Shown in pieces: positions 16,583 to 24,732 of a stretch of DNA of 64,000 nucleotides. Each line of letters begins with the position of its first letter. The stretch's first letter is position 1. The notes beneath the pieces are model-generated. The model ran no database searches and had not been told where the DNA came from. It saw only the letters and a list, made by a program, of their open reading frames with translations. Source of the DNA: Oscillospiraceae bacterium (GTDB taxonomy: Bacteria; Bacillota; Clostridia; Oscillospirales; CAG-272); assembly GCA_015064185.1 (NCBI GenBank), contig SVSS01000001.1, forward strand, positions 192,910-256,909, written 5' to 3'. Made by a program: the position numbers and the translations under genes.

Positions 16583-18829
16583 TTATTTGCTTTGTGCCGC
16601 GTAGTAGTTCATCAGGCAACCACGCAGGATAATTTCTTTTTCATTTTCGGTAAGGCCCTTTACATAAAGGGTAAGCTCCTCAACCGAGCCATCGGCACGA
16701 ATGACCTTTGCGGGGAATTCCTCGATGCCTGCGGCAATCTTTTCACGCACGCCCTCAACAAATACAAAGTCGCCCTCAGCATAGGTAAAGGTTGCATTTT
16801 CATCAAGCGTGAAGGGGAGAATACCCCAGTTGATGCAGTTGGAGCGGTAGCGCTTGGTGGCAAACTCGTAGCAGATGTTTGCAAAGCCGCCAAGCACCTT
16901 TTGGCAGGAGGCAGCCTGTTCACGTGCCGAGCCGTCACCCGGGCGGTTGGCAAATACGCAAGAGCCAAACTGTGTATTTTGGGCAAGTTTGTCGGCATCG
17001 CCTACATGGGAGAGTGCCGCGCGCAGCTTCTCGGAAATCTCACCTGCGCGACGCTTTGCCTCGTCTGCGGCAACCGCCTTGGAGCGCCCAACGTAAGCAG
17101 GGCAGCGGCGAGAGAGCGCAAACTCAGAAAGGCGCAGGGGGTTAGAGCGATAAGAGGAGGTTTCGCCCGAGGGGATCAGCTCATCGGTGGTGGTTACAGG
17201 GTCGTGAATAACGGCAGCCAATTCAACAAGCAGATTGTCGGAGAGCTCGTACATTTTGGGCCAATCGGTAATGTTCGGGCCAAAGATGAGCTCGGCATCC
17301 TTGTCTGCCTTACCAAAGCCGTAGTAGCAGCGCTTTTCGTAAACAGAGCGGTCGTAGTGATATTCGTGTGCTTCGTGCTCGTATGCAACATCGGTTGCGG
17401 CAGTAATGATACCGCCGTTTGCGGCAGTTGCGGCGATTGAGCGCGCGTCCATGAGGGCGACACCGGAAAGCTGACCCTCGCCGGGCTTTGAGCCCTCACG
17501 GTTGGGGAAGTTACGGGTGGTGTGGCGCAGCGACAGACCGTTGTTGGCAGGTACGTCACCCGCACCAAAGCAGGGGCCGCAGAAGGAGGGCTTGATCACA
17601 GCGCCGTTTGCAAGCAATTCCGCAGAAACGCCAATGCGCGTGAGCTCAAGCGATACGGGTACGCTGGTGGGATAAACGGAAAGCGAGAAATAACTGTTGC
17701 CAACGTTACCTGTTTTTAAGATCGAGGCAGCCTCGTCAATGCTGTCAAACATGCCACCGGCACACCCTGCAATAATGCCTTGGTCAGCCATGACCTTGCC
17801 GTCGGGGCGCACCTTGCTGACAAGGTCAAGCGATGCCTTTTTGCCAAACTTCTCGGTGGCTTCCTTTTCTACCTCTGCAAGCAGCTCCTTTGCGTGCTCG
17901 TTGAAGTAGTGAATGGTGTAAGCGCGAGAGGGGTGGAAGGGCAGGGCGATCATCGACTCCATCTTGGAAAGGTCGATCTCTACCATGCGGTCGTAGTAAG
18001 CAACCTTGCCGGGTGTAAGCTTCTTGTAATCCTCGGGGCGGCCGTGCGCGCGGTAGTGCGCTTCAACCGTTTCATCGGTTTCCCAAATCGAGGAAAGGCA
18101 GGTCGTTTCGGTGGTCATCACGTCAATGCCGTTACGGAAGTCGATCGGAAGCTCAGCAACACCGGGACCCACAAACTCCAGCACGCGGTTCTTTACAAAT
18201 CCATTTTCAAATGTAGCACCTACAAGCGCGATCGCCACGTCGTGCGGGCCAATGCCCTTTCTCGGCTTACCGGTAAGGTAAACAAGCACCACCTCGGGGC
18301 GGTTGATGTCGTAGGTGTTTTTGAGAAGCTGCTTTACAAGCTCGGGGCCGCCCTCGCCAACCGCCATGGTGCCAAGCGCGCCGTAACGGGTGTGGCTGTC
18401 AGAGCCAAGGATCATCGCGCCGCACTTTGCCATTTCCTCACGGGCAAAGGAGTGAATAACGCTCTGGTTTGCGGGCACGTAAATGCCGCCGTATTTCTTG
18501 GCTGCGGAAAGACCGAATACGTGGTCGTCTTCGTTGATCGTGCCGCCAACCGCGCAAAGCGAGTTGTGGCAGTTGGTCATGGCGTAGGGCATGGGGAACT
18601 CGGTAAGACCGCTTGCTCTAGCTGTTTGAATGATACCAACGTAGGTAATATCGTGAGAAAGCATCGCATCAAAGCGAAGCTGAAGCTTGTCCTCGTTGCC
18701 CGAAAGATTGTGGGCCTGCAGAATAGAATAGGCAATGGTGTTTTTGCGTGCCTCGGCGGGGGAAAGTGTAGCTGTTGCGGCAGGCTTGCCGTCAACCAAA
18801 TACACGCCGTGTTCGGTTAATTTGACCAT
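16583..18829 (-). CDS. Aconitase family hydratase (YbhJ-like / putative aconitate hydratase)
   Basis: 748 residues. The start at 18829 gives VKLTEHGVYLVDG and has AGGAGG about ten bases upstream; an in-frame start at 18859 overlaps the promoter-proximal leader. The three Fe-S cysteines fit TETTCLS, FCGPC and nearby Cys of the aconitase superfamily, and SDSHTRYGALGTMAVGEGG is a typical substrate-binding block. The sequence follows the YbhJ-like hydratase subgroup rather than AcnA/AcnB. Coupling to icd supports a citrate-isocitrate role. Confidence 0.85.
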   Translation of the reverse strand: MVKLTEHGVYLVDGKPAATATLSPAEARKNTIAYSILQAHNLSGNEDKLQLRFDAMLSHDITYVGIIQTARASGLTEFPMPYAMTNCHNSLCAVGGTINEDDHVFGLSAAKKYGGIYVPANQSVIHSFAREEMAKCGAMILGSDSHTRYGALGTMAVGEGGPELVKQLLKNTYDINRPEVVLVYLTGKPRKGIGPHDVAIALVGATFENGFVKNRVLEFVGPGVAELPIDFRNGIDVMTTETTCLSSIWETDETVEAHYRAHGRPEDYKKLTPGKVAYYDRMVEIDLSKMESMIALPFHPSRAYTIHYFNEHAKELLAEVEKEATEKFGKKASLDLVSKVRPDGKVMADQGIIAGCAGGMFDSIDEAASILKTGNVGNSYFSLSVYPTSVPVSLELTRIGVSAELLANGAVIKPSFCGPCFGAGDVPANNGLSLRHTTRNFPNREGSKPGEGQLSGVALMDARSIAATAANGGIITAATDVAYEHEAHEYHYDRSVYEKRCYYGFGKADKDAELIFGPNITDWPKMYELSDNLLVELAAVIHDPVTTTDELIPSGETSSYRSNPLRLSEFALSRRCPAYVGRSKAVAADEAKRRAGEISEKLRAALSHVGDADKLAQNTQFGSCVFANRPGDGSAREQAASCQKVLGGFANICYEFATKRYRSNCINWGILPFTLDENATFTYAEGDFVFVEGVREKIAAGIEEFPAKVIRADGSVEELTLYVKGLTENEKEIILRGCLMNYYAAQSK

Positions 18830-18862
18830 TTGAAACAGTCCTCCTTGATAAACAATCACTTT

Positions 18863-18891
18863 ATTATAAAATATAATACGTATAATGTCAA
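18863..18891 (-). promoter_or_regulatory. Promoter of the aconitase-icd operon
   Basis: On the minus strand a perfect TTGACA (18891-18886), 17 bases and TATAAT (18868-18863), 34 bases before the start codon at 18829. Confidence 0.8.
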
Positions 18892-19023
18892 GAATTAGCG
18901 GGGGATTTTAAGAGGATTTTTATTTGCCGCGGTGAACGCGTGCGCACTTTGCATAAAAACAGGGCGCCGCGCAGCCGCCTTGTTTGGATAACCTAACAAA
19001 TGTAAAAAAATGAGAAAAAACGC

Positions 19024-19052
19024 TTGACAAAATTTTACGCTACTGCTATAAT
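19024..19052 (+). promoter_or_regulatory. Promoter of the feo operon
   Basis: A full-consensus TTGACA (19024-19029), 17-base spacer and TATAAT (19047-19052). A dyad covers the expected transcription start immediately downstream. Confidence 0.85.
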
Positions 19053-19055
19053 ATT

Positions 19056-19071
19056 GTTAGTTAAGGCTAAC
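19056..19071 (+). promoter_or_regulatory. Putative iron/metal repressor box upstream of feoA
   Basis: GTTAG-TTAAGG-CTAAC is a perfect five-base inverted repeat spaced by six bases. It lies at the transcription start, where a bound repressor would block initiation. The half-sites resemble DtxR-family iron boxes (TTAG/CTAA). A second copy lies before feoB. Confidence 0.65.
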
Positions 19072-19106
19072 ATTTTAATGCAATGCCGCAAAAAGGAGAT
19101 GTGTCA

Positions 19107-19328
19107 ATGAAAACTTTGGGTGATGTTGCAGTGGGTAAGACCGCTAAGGTCGTGAGGCTCCACGGAGAGGGCGCAATGCGCCGCCGTATCATGGATATGG
19201 GGCTTACCAAGGGTGTTGAGGTCAAGGTGCGCAAGCTTGCTCCCCTTGGCGATCCCATGGAACTGACGGTGCGCGGCTACGAGCTGTCGCTTAGAAGGAC
19301 AGATGCCAAAATGATCGAGGTTGAATAA
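19107..19328 (+). CDS. feoA: FeoA, ferrous iron transport accessory protein
   Basis: 73 residues, one SH3-like beta-barrel domain. The start at 19107 follows AAAAGGAG; an in-frame ATG at 19083 precedes that site and is rejected. GAMRRRIMDMGLTKGVEVKV and the end LSLRRTDAKMIEVE are characteristic. FeoA assists the FeoB iron channel at the inner membrane face. It is first in the operon with feoB. Confidence 0.93.
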   Translation: MKTLGDVAVGKTAKVVRLHGEGAMRRRIMDMGLTKGVEVKVRKLAPLGDPMELTVRGYELSLRRTDAKMIEVE

Positions 19329-19346
19329 ATTTTTTATGCTTTTGTG

Positions 19347-19362
19347 GTTAGTGTTAACTAAC
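19347..19362 (+). promoter_or_regulatory. Second copy of the feo dyad, between feoA and feoB
   Basis: GTTAG-TGTTAA-CTAAC has the same half-sites and the same six-base spacing as the box at 19056-19071. It lies 22 bases before feoB, with no obvious promoter of its own. Confidence 0.6.
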
Positions 19363-19383
19363 AAAAGAGATGAGGAGTAAAAC

Positions 19384-21522
19384 ATGGAATTAAAGATCGC
19401 ACTTGCGGGCAATCCGAACTGCGGTAAAACAACACTGTTCAATGCCCTGACGGGCTCAAACCAGTTTGTAGGGAACTGGCCGGGTGTAACGGTTGAGAAA
19501 AAGGAAGGGAAGCTGAAGGGGCACGAGAACGTGACAGTCACCGACCTGCCTGGCATCTATTCGCTTTCCCCCTACACGCCCGAGGAGGTCGTGGCGCGCA
19601 ATTATCTGATCAAGGAGCGCCCCAATGCGATCCTTAATATTGTGGATGGCACGAACATTGAGCGCAATCTGTATTTGACAACACAATTAACCGAGATCGG
19701 CATTCCCGTGGTCATTGCCATTAACATGATGGACGTGGTACGAAAAAACGGTGACGTGCTCGATATCAAGGCGCTTTCGCGCTTGCTCGGTTGCCCCGTG
19801 GTAGAAATTTCCGCATTGAAAAATGACGGTATTGATGAGGCAATTGCAAGGGCGATCGAGGCGGCAAAGTACGGAAAGACCCTGCCAAGGCATTTGTTTT
19901 CGGGCGAGGTGGAGCACACCATCGCGCACATTGAGGAGGCGGCGGTGCACGGACTTCCCGAGGAGCAGCAGCGCTGGTATGCCATCAAGCTCTTTGAGCG
20001 CGATGTGCGCGTGATAAAGGAGCTGAAGCTTTCCGCAGAGAAGCTGGCACATATAGAGGCAGATATCAAGGCGACGGAGGGAGTGCTTGATGATGATGCC
20101 GAGAGCATTGTTGCCAACGAGCGCTACAATTACGTGGTTGACGTGGTGAAAAAATGCCTTGTGCGTAAAAACGCTACCCTTGTTTCGGTTACCGAAAAAA
20201 TTGACCGCATCGTGACAAACCGCATTGCGGCATTGCCCATCTTTGCGCTTGTCATGTTTTTCGTTTACTTTATCTCGGTCACCACTGTCGGCACGTGGGC
20301 TACTGATTTTATGAACGATGGCGTGTTTGGTGAGGGAATCGAAATTTTTGGCAAATTCCTGCCGGGTGTGCCCGTGCTTCTTGGCCGCTTGCTTGATGCC
20401 ATGCATGTGGCACCTTGGATACATAGCCTTCTCATTGACGGTATTGTTGGCGGCGTTGGCGCTGTGCTTGGCTTTGTGCCGCAGATCCTGGTGCTCTTTT
20501 TGTTCCTGTCGTTCCTTGAGGCGTGTGGCTATATGTCGCGTATTGCCTTTGTGCTTGACCGTATTTTTGCCAAATTCGGTCTGTCGGGCAAGTCCTTTAT
20601 TCCGCTTCTTATTGGCACGGGATGCAGTGTGCCCGGTATTATGGCAAGCCGCACCATTGAAAATGAAGCGGATCGCCGTATGACCGTTATTACCACCTCC
20701 TTTGTGCCCTGCGGTGCAAAGTTGCCTGTTATCGCACTTATTGCGGCGGCGCTCTTTGATGATGCATGGTGGGTGGCACCGCTTGCTTACTTTATTGGCA
20801 TTGCTGCTGTCGTTGTATCGGGTGTGCTCTTGAAAAAAACAAAGGCGTTCCAAAGCGAGCCTACGCCCTTTGTGATGGAGCTGCCTGCTTACCATATGCC
20901 CACGGTCGGTAGCATTGCCCGTGCCACGTGGGATCGCGGCTGGGCATTTATCAAAAAGGCGGGCACCATTATTCTCGCTTCTACTGTTGTGATATGGGTG
21001 CTTTCACACCTTGGCTCCGTTGACGGCAGCTTTGGCTTTGCGCTTGAAATGGAGCTCGAAAGCAGCTTGCTTGGCTATTTTGGCCGCGGCACGAAATGGC
21101 TTTTCGCTCCGCTTGGCTTCGGCACGATCGAAAACACCGTTGCCACCTTTATGGGGCTTGTTGCAAAGGAGGAGATCGTGGCGGTGCTGGGTGTGCTCGA
21201 CTTCCTTGATATGACACAGCTTGCAGGCTTTTCCTTCTTGCTTTTCAATCTTCTTTGTGCGCCTTGCTTTGCGGCAATGGGTGCCATCCGCCGTGAAATG
21301 AACAGCGCAAAATGGACGGCGTTTGCTATTTTATATCAGTGTGGTTTTGCCTATGCCGTTTCCTTTGTTGTGTATCAATTGGGTGCTTGGCTTGCGCCCA
21401 ATACTGCTGCAAACCCTGTTGGCGTGGTGCTTGCGATTGCTGTTATTGTAGGCTTTGCTTATATGCTGCTTCGCCCCGCGTATCGCGGGGCAAAGGCTGT
21501 GGCAAGCCGCAAAAAATCTTAA
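19384..21522 (+). CDS. feoB: FeoB ferrous iron transporter
   Basis: 712 residues. The N-terminal G domain has GNPNCGKTTLFNALTG (G1), DLPGIYSL (G3) and NMMDVV (G4). A helical spacer follows, then a membrane part with about eight helices and the conserved GTGCSVPGIMASRTI and FVPCGAKLPV motifs that line the iron path. It imports Fe2+ under reducing conditions. It follows feoA, with a dyad in between, and precedes the small Cys-rich protein. Length and order are normal for Clostridia. Confidence 0.96.
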   Translation: MELKIALAGNPNCGKTTLFNALTGSNQFVGNWPGVTVEKKEGKLKGHENVTVTDLPGIYSLSPYTPEEVVARNYLIKERPNAILNIVDGTNIERNLYLTTQLTEIGIPVVIAINMMDVVRKNGDVLDIKALSRLLGCPVVEISALKNDGIDEAIARAIEAAKYGKTLPRHLFSGEVEHTIAHIEEAAVHGLPEEQQRWYAIKLFERDVRVIKELKLSAEKLAHIEADIKATEGVLDDDAESIVANERYNYVVDVVKKCLVRKNATLVSVTEKIDRIVTNRIAALPIFALVMFFVYFISVTTVGTWATDFMNDGVFGEGIEIFGKFLPGVPVLLGRLLDAMHVAPWIHSLLIDGIVGGVGAVLGFVPQILVLFLFLSFLEACGYMSRIAFVLDRIFAKFGLSGKSFIPLLIGTGCSVPGIMASRTIENEADRRMTVITTSFVPCGAKLPVIALIAAALFDDAWWVAPLAYFIGIAAVVVSGVLLKKTKAFQSEPTPFVMELPAYHMPTVGSIARATWDRGWAFIKKAGTIILASTVVIWVLSHLGSVDGSFGFALEMELESSLLGYFGRGTKWLFAPLGFGTIENTVATFMGLVAKEEIVAVLGVLDFLDMTQLAGFSFLLFNLLCAPCFAAMGAIRREMNSAKWTAFAILYQCGFAYAVSFVVYQLGAWLAPNTAANPVGVVLAIAVIVGFAYMLLRPAYRGAKAVASRKKS

Positions 21523-21546
21523 AAAGTCCTGAAAGGGGGCGTGAAA

Positions 21547-21738
21547 ATGCCGGTTTGGCTTTCTCAAAATTGGGGAAATATTGTGGTGCTGGGCGTGATC
21601 GCGCTTGCTGTTTTTGCGATCGTGCTTTCCTATGTGAGAAAAAGGAAGCAGGGCAAGAGCACCTGCGGATGCGGCTGTGGGCAGTGCGCGCTGCGCGATG
21701 CTTGCCACGGGTCGCATGATCCCAAGAACAAAAAATGA
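21547..21738 (+). CDS. FeoB-associated Cys-rich membrane protein
   Basis: 63 residues from the ATG at 21547, seven bases after AAGGGGGC. One N-terminal transmembrane helix is followed by a basic stretch and a cysteine-dense tail, CGCGCGQCALRDAC. The family is repeatedly found behind feoB in Clostridia. A role in iron delivery or FeoB support is inferred from that linkage only. Confidence 0.85.
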   Translation: MPVWLSQNWGNIVVLGVIALAVFAIVLSYVRKRKQGKSTCGCGCGQCALRDACHGSHDPKNKK

Positions 21739-21744
21739 AAAACA

Positions 21745-21772
21745 GGGGGTGGGCAGAAAGCGCCCACTCCCT
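21745..21772 (+). terminator. Probable terminator of the feo operon
   Basis: GGGGTGGGC pairs with GCCCACTCC (one mismatch) around a short loop. The downstream tract is AT-rich but lacks a clear T-run. Confidence 0.5.
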
Positions 21773-21816
21773 ATTTAAAAATAAGTGTGAAAAGCAAAGC
21801 AAGGCGTAAAAAACGA

Positions 21817-21845
21817 TTGACGCGCATCGTTTCTTGTGCTATAAT
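21817..21845 (+). promoter_or_regulatory. Promoter of ddh
   Basis: TTGACG (21817-21822), 17 bases, TATAAT (21840-21845), about 35 bases before the start codon. Confidence 0.75.
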
Positions 21846-21880
21846 AAGTTTATAAAAAGGCCCTTGAAAGGAACTTGGTT

Positions 21881-22867
21881 ATGAAAATTCGCATCGGTAT
21901 TTTTGGCTACGGTAATCTTGGACGTGGCGTTGAGGCAGCTATTCGTCAAAACAAAGATATGGAGCTGGCGGCAGTATTTACCCGTCGCGATCCCGCAACG
22001 GTAAAGCTGCAAACGGCAGGTGTGCCCGTGTATCACGCTGACAAGGCTCTTAAAATGAAAAACGAGATCGATGTGATGATCCTGTGCGGCGGCAGTGCGA
22101 CAGACCTGCCCGAGCAGACCCCCCAGCTTGCCGCCCACTTTAATGTGGTGGATAGCTTTGATACGCACGCCCGCATCCCTGAGCATTTCGCAAACGTTGA
22201 CCGTGCCGCACGGGCAGCTAAAAAGATTGGCATTATTTCGGTTGGCTGGGATCCCGGTATGTTTTCCCTGAATCGCTTGATGGCAAGTGCCATTTTGCCC
22301 GAGGGCGAGGAATATACGTTTTGGGGCAAGGGCGTGAGCCAAGGACATTCCGACGCCATTCGCCGCGTGGAGGGCGTTGCTGACGGCAAGCAATATACTG
22401 TGCCTGTGGAGAGTGCGCTTGCAGCGGTGCGTAGCGGCACTGCACCTGTGCTTACCACGCGTGAAAAGCACACGCGTGAGTGTTATGTTGTGGCAAAGGA
22501 TGGTGCGGATAAGGCAAAGATCGAGGCAGAGATCAAGTCGATGCCCAATTACTTTGCCGATTACGATACCACAGTGCACTTTATTTCACAAGAGGAGCTC
22601 AACGAAAAGCACAGCGGCATTCCGCACGGCGGCTTTGTGATCCGCAGCGGAAAAACGGGCTTTAACCGTGAGCACAATCATATTATCGAATACAGCCTTA
22701 AGCTTGATTCCAATCCCGAATTTACCGCATCGGTGATCGTGGCATACGCAAGAGCCGCCTACCGCCTTGCGGCAGAAGGACAAAAGGGATGCAAGACCGT
22801 GCTTGATGTGCCCCCGTCCTATATCAGCGCGGTGGCACCTGCCGTGCTTCGCAAAAATCTTCTATAA
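21881..22867 (+). CDS. ddh: meso-Diaminopimelate dehydrogenase
   Basis: It makes meso-diaminopimelate in one NADPH step from tetrahydrodipicolinate and ammonia, bypassing the longer lysine/peptidoglycan routes. 328 residues from the ATG at 21881 behind GAAAGGAA. The Rossmann motif IGIFGYGNLGRGVE opens the protein, and TRRDP follows strand 2. SVGWDPGMFSLNR, GKGVSQGHSDAIRRV and HGGFVIRSGKTG match the family. It is a single-gene unit with its own promoter and terminator. Confidence 0.95.
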   Translation: MKIRIGIFGYGNLGRGVEAAIRQNKDMELAAVFTRRDPATVKLQTAGVPVYHADKALKMKNEIDVMILCGGSATDLPEQTPQLAAHFNVVDSFDTHARIPEHFANVDRAARAAKKIGIISVGWDPGMFSLNRLMASAILPEGEEYTFWGKGVSQGHSDAIRRVEGVADGKQYTVPVESALAAVRSGTAPVLTTREKHTRECYVVAKDGADKAKIEAEIKSMPNYFADYDTTVHFISQEELNEKHSGIPHGGFVIRSGKTGFNREHNHIIEYSLKLDSNPEFTASVIVAYARAAYRLAAEGQKGCKTVLDVPPSYISAVAPAVLRKNLL

Positions 22868-22868
22868 C

Positions 22869-22907
22869 AAAAAAGCCGCGCGCGGCCAAACCGCGCGCGG
22901 CTTTTTT
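22869..22907 (+). terminator. Bidirectional terminator between ddh and mntP
   Basis: A6-GCCGCGCGCGG / CCGCGCGCGGC-T6 forms a perfect GC-rich stem with A- and T-runs on the two sides, serving both convergent genes. Confidence 0.92.
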
Positions 22908-22911
22908 ATGT

Positions 22912-23508
22912 TTAGCCGACCATGCCCTTGATAAAGATGTAAATGCCAATGATGACAAGAATAGAGCCGCCAAGGATCGTAGCCTTGCCCGAAAGGCCTG
23001 CACCGAATTTCTTGCCGATCAGCACGCCGCCAAGGCAGATCACAAAGGTTACAGCGGCGATCAGCGCAACTGCAAGGAGCGCCTGCCACACATCGTATTC
23101 TGCAATGGTAAAGCCAACGGAAAGCGCGTCTATCGAGGTAGCAATGCCCTGCACAACGAGCGCAACAAGGCTAAATTTTGCCACAACGCTCTCGTCATCG
23201 CAAAGTCCCGCGCGGCACGCCTTTATTCCCTCAAGTAGCATTTTGCCACCGATAAAGGTGAGCAGCACAAGTGCGATCCAGGGGATAAATTTAGCAAACG
23301 CCTCAAATTGCTCGGCAAGCGTATGCACGCAAAGCCAGCCGATAAAGGGCATGAGCGCTTGGAACACAGCAAAGGTCGCGGCGATCAGCATCATGCGGCG
23401 GCGCTTCATCGTGTGATCTGCAAGGCCGTTCGCGAGGGACACCGAGAAGGCATCCATGGCAAGCCCTACGCCAAGTAAAATGTTAGTGAAAAAGAATTGA
23501 AACCCCAT
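22912..23508 (-). CDS. mntP: Manganese efflux pump MntP
   Basis: 198 residues; the start at 23508 follows AAAGGAG. Six transmembrane helices in two homologous halves, with the conserved Asp-containing AMDAFSVSL in helix 1 and SIDALSVGF in the second half, as in MntP (YebN). It exports Mn2+ to prevent toxicity. A yybP-ykoY manganese riboswitch precedes it, which fixes both the identity and the regulation. The longer in-frame extension to 23733 lies inside the riboswitch and is not translated. Confidence 0.95.
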   Translation of the reverse strand: MGFQFFFTNILLGVGLAMDAFSVSLANGLADHTMKRRRMMLIAATFAVFQALMPFIGWLCVHTLAEQFEAFAKFIPWIALVLLTFIGGKMLLEGIKACRAGLCDDESVVAKFSLVALVVQGIATSIDALSVGFTIAEYDVWQALLAVALIAAVTFVICLGGVLIGKKFGAGLSGKATILGGSILVIIGIYIFIKGMVG

Positions 23509-23534
23509 ACTACTTTTTCTCCTTTGAATTTTTT

Positions 23535-23672
23535 GCAAACAAAAAACCCAAATGTGGCGCTTCAAAACCACACTTGAGTCTCGTAAATTAAAGCATGCCA
23601 GGCACGCTGTGCCATTATGTTGACATACTGCACGGCGCGCCGTGCTTACTACTCCCTCACAGGATACGCACA
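23535..23672 (-). promoter_or_regulatory. yybP-ykoY manganese riboswitch with terminator
   Basis: Read on the minus strand, the leader has the conserved GGGAGTAG (about 23656-23649), an internal GC-rich hairpin, GTCAACAT, CCTGGCATGC and ACGAGACTC, the signatures of the Mn2+-sensing yybP-ykoY RNA. It runs into a hairpin (23577-23541) whose arms pair CTCAAGTGTGG with CCAAATGTGGCGC-type sequence and end in TTTTTT. The arrangement predicts that Mn2+ binding prevents termination and turns mntP on. Confidence 0.88.
23541..23577 (-). terminator. Expression-platform terminator of the manganese riboswitch
   Basis: A stem of CAAGTGTGG and CCACATTTG around the TTTTGAAGCG loop region is followed by GGGTTTTTT on the minus strand. 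It lies directly after the conserved GAGACT of the aptamer, so it can compete with the aptamer's closing helix. Confidence 0.8.
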
Positions 23673-23674
23673 CA

Positions 23675-23703
23675 AGTATAACAGAATTTTTTTGGCTTGT
23701 CAA
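23675..23703 (-). promoter_or_regulatory. Promoter of the riboswitch-mntP transcript
   Basis: On the minus strand TTGACA (23703-23698), 17 bases, TATACT (23680-23675), just before the aptamer. Confidence 0.8.
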
Positions 23704-24002
23704 GAGGCTTTGTAAAATTTTGTTTTTGATCATTTTTTTAAAATGTAGAGCGGCAAAATTTTTACAAAAAGAAAAAATAAAGCAAAATATTGCAAAAATC
23801 GATAAAATCCACCGTTAGAATTGGAAAATTTAAAATAAAAAATGGAAATTTTAAAGCAAGAGGTCGCAGTCACATCAAAGAGGAGTGCTTGGCGCGGGCC
23901 TTGCGGTAAAAGCGGGCTTATTGGGGCTGTTGATAAAGCAGGGCGCGCTGAAAGTATTTGTTCGAACGTTGCTTTTTTTCTCGAATTTTCTTGAAAGTTC
24001 GC
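23704..24002. other. Gene-free spacer between mntP and purine promoters
   Basis: About 300 bases between two divergent riboswitch promoters. The left half is very AT-rich with poly-A/T tracts. The right half (about 23860-23960) is GC-richer and could be the remnant of something coding, but no frame gives a recognisable protein and no tRNA or known RNA fold is evident. Confidence 0.5.
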
Positions 24003-24031
24003 TTGACAAAATATACATTATATGATATTAT
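24003..24031 (+). promoter_or_regulatory. Promoter of the purine operon
   Basis: TTGACA (24003-24008), 17 bases, TATTAT (24026-24031), immediately before the ZTP riboswitch. Confidence 0.8.
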
Positions 24032-24054
24032 AAAAAACGTAAAAAGCGGTTTCT

Positions 24055-24180
24055 GTGACTGACGGAATTGTGGGTTACCACGGGGGAGCAGAAATAATAG
24101 CGGAATTTGCAAATGCGGGTTTCGCGCCGACCGTCTGGGCACACTCGTTTCCAAACCAAGGAATCAGTGTGTCTTTTTTA
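24055..24180 (+). promoter_or_regulatory. ZTP (pfl) riboswitch with terminator, controls the pur operon
   Basis: The leader carries the conserved ZTP aptamer parts in order: GACTGACGG, GTGGGTTACCACGGGGGAGC (24070-24089), a variable linker with a hairpin, and GCCGACCGTCTGGGC (24126-24140). The terminator hairpin (24138-24173) starts in the last GGGC, pairs GGCACACT with AGTGTGTC, with an inner TTCC/GGAA, and ends in T6. ZTP/ZMP accumulate when 10-formyltetrahydrofolate runs short. Binding would stop the terminator forming and switch on purE to purL, including glyA, which supplies one-carbon units. Confidence 0.92.
24138..24179 (+). terminator. Expression-platform terminator of the ZTP riboswitch
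   Basis: GGCACACT and AGTGTGTC pair (one G-U) with TTCC/GGAA pairing inside, followed by T6. Its left arm overlaps the last conserved bases of the aptamer, so aptamer folding and termination are mutually exclusive. Confidence 0.85.
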
Positions 24181-24210
24181 CTTTTTTGCATCATTTGCGG
24201 AGGTGTTTAG

Positions 24211-24720
24211 ATGAAGAAAAAAGTTGGAATTATCATGGGTAGTGACAGCGATCTGCCCATTATGCGCAAGGCAGCTGATACGCTGGCTGACTTTGGCGTG
24301 CCGTTTGAGGTGCACGTGATGTCGGCACACAGAACGCCCGATGCTGCCGCTCAATTCGCGCGCAATGCGCGTGCAAATGGTTTTGGTGCCATTATCGCAG
24401 CGGCGGGGATGGCTGCGCACCTTGGCGGCGTGATGGCGGCATATACCACCCTGCCCGTGATTGGCGTGCCCTGCAAATCCACCAACCTTGACGGTATGGA
24501 TGCGCTGCTTTCCACCGTGCAGATGCCCTCGGGCATTCCTGTGGCAACGGTTGCCATTAACGGTGCGGTAAACGCGGCATTGCTTTGCTGTGAAATGTTT
24601 GCCATTACCGATGAGGAGCTTGCCGCAAAGCTTGCCGCAAAGCGCGCGGCTGATGAGGCAAAGGTGCTTGAAAAGAACGCCGCAGTTGAAGCGGAATTTG
24701 CTGCCTTTGCAAATCTTTAA
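24211..24720 (+). CDS. purE: N5-carboxyaminoimidazole ribonucleotide mutase PurE
   Basis: 169 residues behind GGAGGTG. GIIMGSDSDLPIMRKA at the start, the SAHRTPD substrate loop, and the HLGGVMAAYTTLPVIGVP core identify PurE. It rearranges N5-CAIR to CAIR in purine synthesis. First gene after the ZTP riboswitch. The PurK partner is not in the window. Confidence 0.95.
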   Translation: MKKKVGIIMGSDSDLPIMRKAADTLADFGVPFEVHVMSAHRTPDAAAQFARNARANGFGAIIAAAGMAAHLGGVMAAYTTLPVIGVPCKSTNLDGMDALLSTVQMPSGIPVATVAINGAVNAALLCCEMFAITDEELAAKLAAKRAADEAKVLEKNAAVEAEFAAFANL

Positions 24721-24732
24721 GAGGTGTAGCAT

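Noticed and set aside
16583..18859. Longer N-terminus for the aconitase-like protein from 18859
   Set aside because: The extra ten residues precede the good AGGAGG spacing to 18829 and are not family-like.
22912..23733. Long N-terminal extension of MntP
   Set aside because: The extension is the translated riboswitch and promoter; the ribosome site and family alignment place the start at 23508.
23860..23990. Possible tRNA or small stable RNA in the GC-richer part of the spacer
   Set aside because: No cloverleaf, T-loop or SRP/tmRNA signature could be traced; the short frames give no recognisable protein.
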